Positions 1-4,828 of a stretch of DNA of 5,333 nt are shown here, piece after piece. The DNA comes from Acinetobacter sp. Its GTDB lineage: Bacteria; Pseudomonadota; Gammaproteobacteria; Pseudomonadales; Moraxellaceae. The notes beneath the pieces were generated by a model. It was not told the DNA's origin. It did no database searches and saw only the letters and a program-made list of their open reading frames with translations. How positions within the stretch are numbered: position 1 is the first letter of the stretch; every line of letters starts with the position of its first letter. A program made the translations under genes and the position numbers. The stretch lies in assembly GCA_030152275.1 (NCBI GenBank), contig JASLHF010000221.1, positions 1-5,333 of the forward strand. The letters run 5' to 3'.

Positions 1-416
1 ATGCCAGTCATTACCGCCATGTGCTGCAGGTCGTATTCGATCAACTGCTGTCCGCACCCAAGCATCATCATTATTTGCCGCAAAGCCAGCACCCGCGCTT
101 AAAACCGGTTCTAGATGACTTATCCTCACCGGCGCTGTTCCGGCAAAGCCTGCAGCAGATTATTGCGCATGCGTCTGTCAGCGAACGCCAGCTGCTGCGC
201 ATCAGCCAGTCGGAACTGCAGCTCAGCCTATCTGAATGGCGCAGCCGCGCAAAAATTCTGCATGCCATCGTTCAGCTGCGTCAAGGCCAATCAATTAAAG
301 CGCTCAGCCTCGAACTCGGCTATCAGCACAGCTCCAATTTTATCGAATTTTTTAAACGCTATACCGGGCAAACCCCAGCACAATTTAAAAGCGGCGCCTC
401 AGAAGTGTGGCCATAG
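1..416 (+). CDS. AraC-family transcriptional regulator, C-terminal fragment (5' end outside window)
   Basis: The reading frame is open from base 3 to the TAG at 414-416, giving 137 visible residues. The start lies upstream of the window, so the GTG at 21 is not the real start. The fragment is the C-terminal double helix-turn-helix DNA-binding region of an AraC/XylS regulator. The first helical unit is at about residues 48-90 and includes the family-typical SEWR followed by a helix ending in LHAI. The second unit is at about 93-129, with LGYQHSSNFIEFFKRYTGQTP matching the conserved pattern GY-x-S-x-S-x-F-x-x-x-F-K-R-x-x-G-x-T-P. The sensing domain is not visible, so the ligand and targets cannot be named. 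It ends 231 bases before the glutathione peroxidase gene on the same strand. That adjacency does not show that it regulates that gene. Confidence 0.88.
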   Translation, partial: ASHYRHVLQVVFDQLLSAPKHHHYLPQSQHPRLKPVLDDLSSPALFRQSLQQIIAHASVSERQLLRISQSELQLSLSEWRSRAKILHAIVQLRQGQSIKALSLELGYQHSSNFIEFFKRYTGQTPAQFKSGASEVWP

Positions 417-437
417 AGCAAACCGTATACAGTCCAA

Positions 438-493
438 TGCAGGGTGCGCCTGCAAATATCTGACAGCCCGTCCATAAGCATTTGGGGAATGCT
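438..493 (+). other. Two small hairpins after the AraC gene, possible weak terminator
   Basis: TGCAGG (438-443) pairs with CCTGCA (449-454) over a 5-base loop. AGCATT (477-482) pairs with AATGCT (488-493) over TGGGG. Neither is followed directly by a run of T, although the second leads into an AT-rich stretch. They may help end transcription of the AraC gene, but this is weaker than the other terminators in the window. Confidence 0.3.
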
Positions 494-647
494 CTAATTT
501 ATAATTTAACTTAATGATTTTATAATCAATTATGCATAAACCCGTCATGCATACAAAACGCAGCAAAAGCGTATGACGCTCTACTTGCAGATACGCCAAT
601 TTCCAGCTAAAACTTGATTTCAATTCATACCACTACAGGGAATACGC

Positions 648-1193
648 ATGTCTGCGTCGGTTTATCACATTCCGCTTCAAACGATCCGCGGTGAAAGCGC
701 TGATTTAAGCCAATATCAAGGCAAAGTGCTGCTGATTGTTAATGTGGCATCTAAATGCGGTCTAACACCGCAGTACGAAGGCTTGGAAAAGCTGTATCAA
801 GACAAAAAACAGGACGGTCTGGAAATTTTGGGCTTTCCAGCCAACAATTTTTTAGCGCAGGAGCCGGGCAGCAATGAAGAAATTCAGCAGTTCTGTTCAC
901 TCAATTATCAAGTCGATTTCCCGCTGTTTGCTAAAATTTCAGTGGCTGGCGAAGATAAACATCCGCTTTATCAAACCTTAACGCAAGCAGTGCCGGAACG
1001 CACCGGCGAAGGCCCATGGAAACAGGATTTAATTGATTATGGCCTGACACCAAATGAAGCGCCTGAAGTGCTGTGGAACTTTGAAAAATTTTTAGTCAAC
1101 AAGCAAGGAGATGTCGTCGCCCGCTTTGCGCCGGATATTAAAGCGGATGATCCGCGCCTGCTTGATGCAATCAATGCAGAGCTTGCAAAATAA
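648..1193 (+). CDS. btuE: Glutathione peroxidase, BtuE type (thiol peroxidase)
   Basis: This 181-residue cytoplasmic peroxidase reduces hydrogen peroxide and organic hydroperoxides with a reactive cysteine. The catalytic tetrad is visible: C37 in NVASKCGLTPQY, Q71 in the FLAQEPGS loop, and W143-N144 in LWNFEKFLV. C83 in QFCSLNY sits where the resolving cysteine of two-cysteine, thioredoxin-linked members lies (yeast Gpx3 C82), so thioredoxin rather than glutathione may be the reductant. Length and an insertion before the WNF motif match E. coli BtuE, recalled at about 183 residues. The usual FPCNQF motif reads FPANNF here, so its cysteine is missing. ATG 648 is chosen because AGGGA (637-641) lies 6 bases upstream. 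There is no signal peptide. It appears to be a single-gene unit. The symbol follows the E. coli homologue. Confidence 0.95.
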   Translation: MSASVYHIPLQTIRGESADLSQYQGKVLLIVNVASKCGLTPQYEGLEKLYQDKKQDGLEILGFPANNFLAQEPGSNEEIQQFCSLNYQVDFPLFAKISVAGEDKHPLYQTLTQAVPERTGEGPWKQDLIDYGLTPNEAPEVLWNFEKFLVNKQGDVVARFAPDIKADDPRLLDAINAELAK

Positions 1194-1204
1194 TTATTAT
1201 TTTA

Positions 1205-1259
1205 TCAGGAGGCGGGAATCCTCTCCTCCTGACAGGCTTGCAAATCTGCTATTTTTTTT
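1205..1259 (+). terminator. Probable terminator of the glutathione peroxidase gene
   Basis: TCAGGAGG (1205-1212) and CCTCCTGA (1225-1232) form a perfect 8-bp GC-rich stem with a 12-base loop, starting 12 bases after the stop. The run of eight T (1252-1259) comes about 20 bases after the stem rather than directly after it, so this is not a textbook intrinsic terminator. Confidence 0.55.
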
Positions 1260-1295
1260 CATCATTTTAAAAATTTAATAACAAATATTGCACAT

Positions 1296-1323
1296 TTGAT
1301 CAAAAACTGAGTGTTTATATAGT
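1296..1323 (+). promoter_or_regulatory. Candidate sigma-70 promoter of the RcnB-like gene
   Basis: TTGATC (1296-1301, 4 of 6 consensus bases) and TATAGT (1318-1323, 5 of 6) are 16 bases apart in an AT-rich spacer. Transcription would begin near 1330, leaving a leader of about 29 bases before the ATG pair at 1359/1362. This is based on pattern only. Confidence 0.35.
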
Positions 1324-1358
1324 GATATCAAGTCACATACGGACAGGGTCTAGGCCAG

Positions 1359-1729
1359 ATGATGAAGAATATATTATAAAAGCAATTGTTTTCTCCGTTT
1401 CTGCGTCTTAGTCTGCCGTATCCGCCTTCGCTGCCCCGTATCCAGAGCATTCATACCAAAATGCACAGCATAATACTCATGCACCAGCGCAAAAAATGCC
1501 AGCAAAACATCAAGCGCAGCAGCATAAGAAAGCGCTTAAACCCTCTCATGACTGGCGCGCCGGACAGCAGCGGCCAAGCCAATACTGCAGCGCAGGCTGC
1601 AAAGTTGACCCTGTAAAATTCAAAAAACTCAGTAAACCCGGCAAGAATCCGCGGTGGATTAAAGTGAACGGCGATTATGTACTGATCAACACAGCGAATC
1701 ATCATATTATTAAAGTCATTGCCGGCTAA
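1359..1729 (+). pseudogene. RcnB-like small secreted protein, disrupted in its signal peptide
   Basis: The intact 3' part ends in a domain like the RcnB family (periplasmic proteins linked to nickel/cobalt homeostasis in E. coli). It has DWRAGQQRPSQY, then V-D, then PRWIKVNGDYVLINTANHHIIKVI, matching the W-x-x-G-x-x-x-P-x-x-Y and W-x-x-V-x-x-DYVL pattern. Upstream in the same frame (1382-1435) lies a clear signal-peptide core, AIVFSVSAS then SAVSAFA, with probable cleavage before APYPEHS. Two lesions break it. The only sensible start, ATG ATG AAG at 1359-1367, is in another frame, and one base appears to be missing near 1374-1381. A TAG at 1409-1411 then interrupts the peptide. One added base and one substitution would restore about 123 residues. 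An ATG at 1496 could give a 77-residue product without signal peptide, but it has no ribosome-binding site. Sequencing error is the main alternative. Confidence 0.68.
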
Positions 1730-1742
1730 ATCTCAAAATGAA

Positions 1743-1768
1743 AAAAAGAGCGTATAAACGCTCTTTTT
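1743..1768. terminator. Intrinsic terminator after the RcnB-like gene
   Basis: AAAAAGAGCGT (1743-1753) pairs perfectly with ACGCTCTTTTT (1758-1768) around a 4-base loop, 13 bases after the stop codon. The A-rich left arm and T-rich right arm make it a good hairpin in both directions. A second T-rich stretch (1774-1779) follows. Confidence 0.85.
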
Positions 1769-1871
1769 CCTCATTTTTTGTTATCGCTTTGCAGCAATCT
1801 ATTTTTAATTCACATTTCGTACTTATATTGAATGACATATACACTGACTATCCAAGAGTTTGACTAAACTA

Positions 1872-2468
1872 ATGAAAAAATTTCTGCAAGGCGCGCTGCT
1901 TCCTTTCAGCATTTTTGCCACCGGCTTGGCGCTGCTGGGCTGTGATCAGACTGCGCCGCCGCATGCGGATAGCGCATCTGAAGGCTCCAATAAGAGCAAT
2001 GTAGAAATTTCACAGCCTGCTGCAGTTCAAGCTCAAAGTGAACTGAAAAGCGGCAATATGTTTTATGTCATCCGCGATGTGGCGGATCTGCAGCTTAAAG
2101 CTGGAGATTATGTTGAGCAGCTGCAGCAAACTCAAGAAAATCTGCGCTCAGCTGTTGACAGCAAAGACATTGAACAGCTGCAGCGCAATGCAGCGCAGCT
2201 GAAAACACAGCTGAAAGATTTTGATCAGGCGCTTAGCAGTATTCAGTTAAAAACCCGTGAAATTTCGGATATCCGCCAAAATGTACTGGATGCCAATCAT
2301 CAAGTACTGGCCTCCCCCTTACTGAATGGCGCGACCAGCATTAGCCAAGCCGATATGAAAAAGATAGAACAGCAGATGGTGTCTATACAGTCCGAGATGT
2401 TCAAGCTGGCCGGCATGCTGATACAAAACAGCAGCTCCAATGATCACGGAGATTCTGCATCATCTTAA
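1872..2468 (+). CDS. Uncharacterised helical lipoprotein
   Basis: This 198-residue protein has an N-terminal lipoprotein signal: M-K-K, a hydrophobic stretch at residues 8-22, and the lipobox LLGC with the acylated cysteine at C24. ATG 1872 is preferred over the in-frame TTG at 1860, because it gives the classical MKK start; the TTG directly follows the only purine-rich stretch (AAGAG, 1854-1858). That stretch is 13 bases from ATG 1872, so translation initiation may be weak. After a polar, Ser/Ala-rich linker (about 25-57) the rest is alpha-helical and Gln-rich, with heptad-like spacing (about 68-136), suggesting coiled coils. No enzyme motif or known domain was recognised. Residue +2 after the cysteine is Asp, which in E. 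coli marks inner-membrane retention; whether that rule holds here is unknown. It is convergent with the lipoprotein at 2555-3037. Confidence 0.8.
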   Translation: MKKFLQGALLPFSIFATGLALLGCDQTAPPHADSASEGSNKSNVEISQPAAVQAQSELKSGNMFYVIRDVADLQLKAGDYVEQLQQTQENLRSAVDSKDIEQLQRNAAQLKTQLKDFDQALSSIQLKTREISDIRQNVLDANHQVLASPLLNGATSISQADMKKIEQQMVSIQSEMFKLAGMLIQNSSSNDHGDSASS

Positions 2469-2476
2469 ACACAGTT

Positions 2477-2503
2477 AAAACTCATGTATAAGACGTGAGT
2501 TTT
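2477..2503. terminator. Bidirectional terminator between convergent lipoprotein genes
   Basis: AAAACTCATGT (2477-2487) pairs with ACGTGAGTTTT (2493-2503) over the loop ATAAG, with one G-U pair. A T-run closes it on the + strand (2500-2504) and the AAAA at 2477-2480 gives one on the - strand. It starts 9 bases after the + gene and lies about 50 bases past the stop of the - gene, so it can serve both. Confidence 0.8.
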
Positions 2504-2554
2504 TCGGTTGTTCCCTCTTATAAAAAACTCAGCATTCTGTGACTTGCACCGTAG

Positions 2555-3037
2555 TTAACCTTCGCCGGTAATAGGGACAACTATGCCAATATTACAGTCT
2601 GGGTCCTGACCTATCGCGCGAATCAAATCCTGCTGAAATCGGCTTTTAGCAAAGCGGTACTGTTTAGGCAGAAATAGACTGATACGTGTGCGGTCTACAC
2701 CTAGGCCTTCGACCAATGTTTTTTGCAAATAGGCGCCGCTGTCTGCCCGCGCGAACAGTGTGCCTAGCTGAATTTCCTGTTCTAACCGGTTATCCGTAAA
2801 TACTATGTGCTCTGCAGCAGTAAATGCCACGCAGCGCTGGTAGGCTTGTTTTAAATTGCTATAAGCATGCAAATACGGAATATTCACTTCTGCGCTCAAC
2901 CCATTGCCGTAAGCATTGGCCACTAAAGACGCTTCTGTAGGATAATTCGGTGAAACCTTATATGGCTGCTGCTGACAGCCAGCCAATCCCATACTCAGTA
3001 TCAAGCAGCCGTAAAGCATCATTTTGATTGTATTCAT
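2555..3037 (-). CDS. Uncharacterised lipoprotein
   Basis: This 160-residue protein starts with a lipoprotein signal peptide: MNTIK, a hydrophobic core at 6-19, and the lipobox LAGC with the acylated cysteine at C21. The following residues are Gln, so there is no Asp retention signal and outer-membrane sorting is expected by the E. coli rule. The mature part has mixed alpha/beta character. A helical stretch, YLHAYSNLKQAYQRC, leads to C69, and a second cysteine, C148, lies near the C-terminus. The pair could form a periplasmic disulfide. I recognise no named family. The ATG at 3037 has no strong ribosome-binding site, only a purine-rich AAGAA about 12 bases upstream. It is transcribed alone, towards the lipoprotein at 1872-2468, and shares no obvious sequence with it. 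Confidence 0.8.
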   Translation of the reverse strand: MNTIKMMLYGCLILSMGLAGCQQQPYKVSPNYPTEASLVANAYGNGLSAEVNIPYLHAYSNLKQAYQRCVAFTAAEHIVFTDNRLEQEIQLGTLFARADSGAYLQKTLVEGLGVDRTRISLFLPKQYRFAKSRFQQDLIRAIGQDPDCNIGIVVPITGEG

Positions 3038-3481
3038 TTTATTTTAGTTCTTATGCAAGCATGCCCGGCACATCTTAGCAAATTATGCGCAATTGGCAAT
3101 TTTTAAGTGATGCCGCCTCGATATACTTAGGCAATCCTGCTTGATGATTTACGGCTCAAGCTTTTATCCAATACCTTAATGTTTAAGCACTTGCAGATAA
3201 AAAATTCAAATAATTTCATCAGGATTCAACCCAAGACATCTTAAAGTGTCGAAACTGAATGCTCAGGCGGTATACGGATAACACTATAGCATCATCCGTC
3301 AGGGCTAAACATTTTGCTTATACAAGGCGCATACATCCCGTGTTCAATTCACATACCTATTCAAATGCTTTAATTTAAAATAAAACAGCAGTGTCCAACA
3401 CATCCAGCCGCTTCATTATGTTATGCGTGTTTTAAACTAAAAATCTATTTTGCTTACTGTGCGGCAAGGAGCGCTAAAGCT
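3038..3481. other. Long intergenic region without a recognisable gene
   Basis: These 444 bases separate divergent genes and must hold both promoters. No reading frame of credible length or composition was found on either strand. Two dyads stand out. GCTTGA (3139-3144) pairs with TCAAGC (3156-3161) and is followed by TTTT, like a small terminator with no gene before it. ACGGAT (3274-3279) pairs with ATCCGT (3294-3299) over a 14-base loop. No tRNA or insertion-sequence end was recognised. No clear promoter could be picked for the kinase gene. Confidence 0.6.
3072..3099 (-). promoter_or_regulatory. Candidate sigma-70 promoter of the lipoprotein at 2555-3037
   Basis: On the - strand TTGCCA (3099-3094, 5 of 6 consensus bases) and TAAGAT (3077-3072, 4 of 6) are 16 bases apart. 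The start point would be near 3065, about 28 bases before the ATG. Pattern-based only. Confidence 0.35.
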
Positions 3482-3934
3482 ATGCAGCTGATTATTTTTG
3501 CCGGTGTGCAAGCCTCCGGAAAATCGACATTTTACTTACTGAATCTGTATCAAAGTCATTTACGGATTAATCTGGATATGCTGAAAACACGGCATCGGGA
3601 AAATATCATTTTTGAAGCGGCTTTAGCTTCAAAAACCCAAATGGTCATTGATAATACCAACCCTACAGGTGCAGACCGTGCCCGCTATATAGAGCGGGCC
3701 AAAACAGCGGGCTTTGAGGTCATTGCTTATTATTTTGAAACCGATTTAAACAGTACTTTAGAACGAAACAGTTACCGCAATGGTAAAGCCAATATTCCAG
3801 AAACCGGTGTAAGAGCAACGTATAAAAAGCTAGAAGTGCCAAGTTTTGATGAAGGCTTTGACCAAATTTTTAAAATTAAGATTGTAGGGAATGGAGAGTT
3901 TTCTATTCTGCCTTTAACCAAGCCTGCTGACTAA
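3482..3934 (+). CDS. P-loop kinase resembling the 5'-kinase domain of polynucleotide kinase
   Basis: This 150-residue cytoplasmic protein is a P-loop kinase fold on its own. Walker A is GVQASGKST (G8-T16, with K14). INLDMLK (29-35) lines up with the NRDDYR segment of T4 polynucleotide kinase, which puts D32 at the general base (T4 D35). VIDNTN (55-60) matches the Walker B-like ISDTN strand. LERNSYRNGKANIP (93-106) matches the lid segment KRNSKRGTKAVP, with R95 and R99 at T4 R122 and R126. A kinase acting on a nucleic-acid end or a small molecule is therefore likely, but the substrate is unknown. There is no phosphatase or ligase domain. Generic annotation would be AAA-family ATPase or zeta-toxin-like, but no antitoxin gene lies beside it. 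ATG 3482 follows a perfect AAGGAG (3466-3471) 10 bases upstream. Its stop overlaps the stop of the convergent gene by 4 bases. Confidence 0.85.
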   Translation: MQLIIFAGVQASGKSTFYLLNLYQSHLRINLDMLKTRHRENIIFEAALASKTQMVIDNTNPTGADRARYIERAKTAGFEVIAYYFETDLNSTLERNSYRNGKANIPETGVRATYKKLEVPSFDEGFDQIFKIKIVGNGEFSILPLTKPAD

Positions 3935-4236
3935 CTGGCTGCTTGCCGCTTCTGCCAGTTTTTAAAAGCTTGCTGCATAGCCTGCCGCTCAAAAGGTTTC
4001 ACCGCACGGTTTTCCATTTGGGAAAAATCCCCTTTATAAGCCAAAGCGACCATCGACTTGGCCAATTCCTGAATACTGGCATGCCCGCGGTGTTCATAGC
4101 CCTGAATTTCTTCCTGCCGCAGACTAAAATCCCAGCAGGACACAACTGAACTCATATCAATAGCAAGGCTGAGATAATAGTGATCATCATCTCTGTACAA
4201 TTCCCAAAAATGCGGTTCGAAATCAATGAGGTTCAT
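3931..4236 (-). CDS. Conserved-looking hypothetical protein, 101 residues
   Basis: The protein is small, acidic at its N-terminal half and basic at its end, with no signal peptide or membrane segment, so it is probably cytoplasmic. It opens with MNLIDFEPHFWELYRDDDHYY, continues with a beta-rich stretch ending in SVVSCWDFSL, and finishes with a helical tail rich in Lys, Arg and Gln. I recognise no domain but recall similar unnamed proteins in Acinetobacter. ATG 4236 is preferred. An in-frame TTG at 4245 would add three residues, and neither start has a visible ribosome-binding site. It lies just downstream of the ATP synthase operon on the same strand, but the strong atp terminator (4340-4365) separates them. 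Two palindromes (4275-4299) sit about 40 bases upstream of its start and may regulate it. Confidence 0.72.
   Translation of the reverse strand: MNLIDFEPHFWELYRDDDHYYLSLAIDMSSVVSCWDFSLRQEEIQGYEHRGHASIQELAKSMVALAYKGDFSQMENRAVKPFERQAMQQAFKNWQKRQAAS
3933..3963 (+). terminator. Terminator hairpin of the kinase gene, inside the neighbour's coding region
   Basis: AACTGGC (3933-3939) pairs with GCCAGTT (3954-3960), and TTT continues after it, making a T-run of five at 3959-3963. The stem begins inside the kinase stop codon and lies within the last codons of the - strand gene. The loop is long (14 bases) but may contain a small inner GC pair. Confidence 0.6.
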
Positions 4237-4274
4237 GGCAGTCAACGCTATAAAAGAATTTTACCAATGTATGC

Positions 4275-4299
4275 TTCATGCTGCATGAATTCTATAGAA
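4275..4299. promoter_or_regulatory. Two abutting perfect palindromes, possible operator
   Basis: TTCATGCTGCATGAA (4275-4289) is a perfect 7-bp inverted repeat around one central base. It is followed without a gap by the 10-base perfect palindrome TTCTATAGAA (4290-4299). On the - strand the second contains TATAGA, a possible -10 element for the 101-residue gene, although no good -35 element is visible at the right distance. The arrangement suggests an operator overlapping or just downstream of a promoter. Confidence 0.35.
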
Positions 4300-4339
4300 C
4301 TTTAGATTTATCAAAATAATCAAATTGATTTTGGCATAA

Positions 4340-4365
4340 AAAAACCGCCCTTTCAGGCGGTTTTT
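4340..4365 (-). terminator. Intrinsic terminator of the ATP synthase operon
   Basis: AAAAACCGCC (4340-4349) pairs perfectly with GGCGGTTTTT (4356-4365) around a 6-base loop. On the - strand the stem is followed by a run of T (complement of A 4338-4344). It lies 17 bases after the atpC stop and is the clearest terminator in the window. Confidence 0.92.
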
Positions 4366-4382
4366 CAATCTCAAACTGCGTC

Positions 4383-4802
4383 TTATTGAGCGCGGTTTTT
4401 GATTTTGCGGATGGTTTCCAGCTGAGCAGCAGTTTCTGCAAGAGCAGCCAAAGCAGCAGCAGAGTCCAAATCGCTCTTTTGATTCGCAAGCAATTGTTCA
4501 GCATTTTTACGCGCTTCAATAATTGCAGCTTCATCTAAGTTTTCGGCACGGACTGCAGTATCTGCAAGCACCGTAACGACGTGCGGTTGAACTTCTAGTA
4601 CACCACCAGATACATAGATTAATTCTTCTGTACCGTTTTCAAGCAGAACGCGGATTGCGCCCGGCTTGAGCAAAGTTACCAGCGGAGCATGGCCAGGCAT
4701 AATACCTAACTCACCGCCAGCACCTTTAGCAATTAGCATAGTTACAGTGCCAGAGTACAAAGACTCTTTAACACTTACAACGTCACATTGCATAGTTGAC
4801 AT
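4383..4802 (-). CDS. atpC: ATP synthase F1 epsilon subunit
   Basis: AtpC is part of the central stalk of the F1Fo ATP synthase on the cytoplasmic face of the inner membrane. It couples rotation to catalysis and can inhibit ATP hydrolysis. At 139 residues the length matches the E. coli protein. The N-terminal beta-sandwich (about 1-86) shows the family blocks GELGIMPGHAPLVTLLKPG, YVSGGVLEVQP and VTVLADTAVRAE. The C-terminal helical hairpin (about 88-139) begins DEAAIIEARKNAEQLL and includes an Ala-rich second helix. ATG 4802 is chosen because AGGAG (4813-4809) lies 6 bases upstream; the ATG three codons later has no such site. It follows atpD by 26 bases, is the last gene of the operon, and is followed by a strong terminator. 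Confidence 0.98.
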   Translation of the reverse strand: MSTMQCDVVSVKESLYSGTVTMLIAKGAGGELGIMPGHAPLVTLLKPGAIRVLLENGTEELIYVSGGVLEVQPHVVTVLADTAVRAENLDEAAIIEARKNAEQLLANQKSDLDSAAALAALAETAAQLETIRKIKNRAQ

Positions 4803-4828
4803 GAGAATCTCCTAAATTAGGTAACTAA

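Noticed and set aside
399..623. 74-codon open frame on the - strand across the spacer before the glutathione peroxidase gene
   Set aside because: It overlaps the end of the AraC gene, has no ribosome-binding site, and its composition does not look like a folded protein.
1386..1616. 76-codon + strand frame over the RcnB-like gene
   Set aside because: It is the shifted frame of the RcnB-like gene; the real domain reads in the frame ending at 1729. Its stretch right after the MMKNIL start is simply the frameshifted continuation.
1451..1705. 84-codon - strand frame opposite the RcnB-like gene, with hydrophobic stretches
   Set aside because: Antisense shadow of the RcnB-like coding region with no ribosome-binding site or family resemblance.
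3215..3255. Possible tRNA remnant, from GGATTCAACCC resembling a T-loop
   Set aside because: No acceptor, D or anticodon arms could be folded around it.
3482..3934. Zeta-type toxin of a toxin-antitoxin pair
   Set aside because: The residues align better with the PNK 5'-kinase domain, and no small antitoxin gene lies next to it on the same strand; the convergent gene is not in an antitoxin arrangement.
3943..4149. 68-codon + strand frame opposite the 101-residue gene
   Set aside because: Antisense shadow without a ribosome-binding site; the - strand frame has the more protein-like composition.
4292..4534. 80-codon - strand frame overlapping the atpC 3' end and its terminator
   Set aside because: It lies out of frame in atpC and runs through the atp terminator; the Leu-rich stretch is the shifted Ala-rich helix of AtpC.
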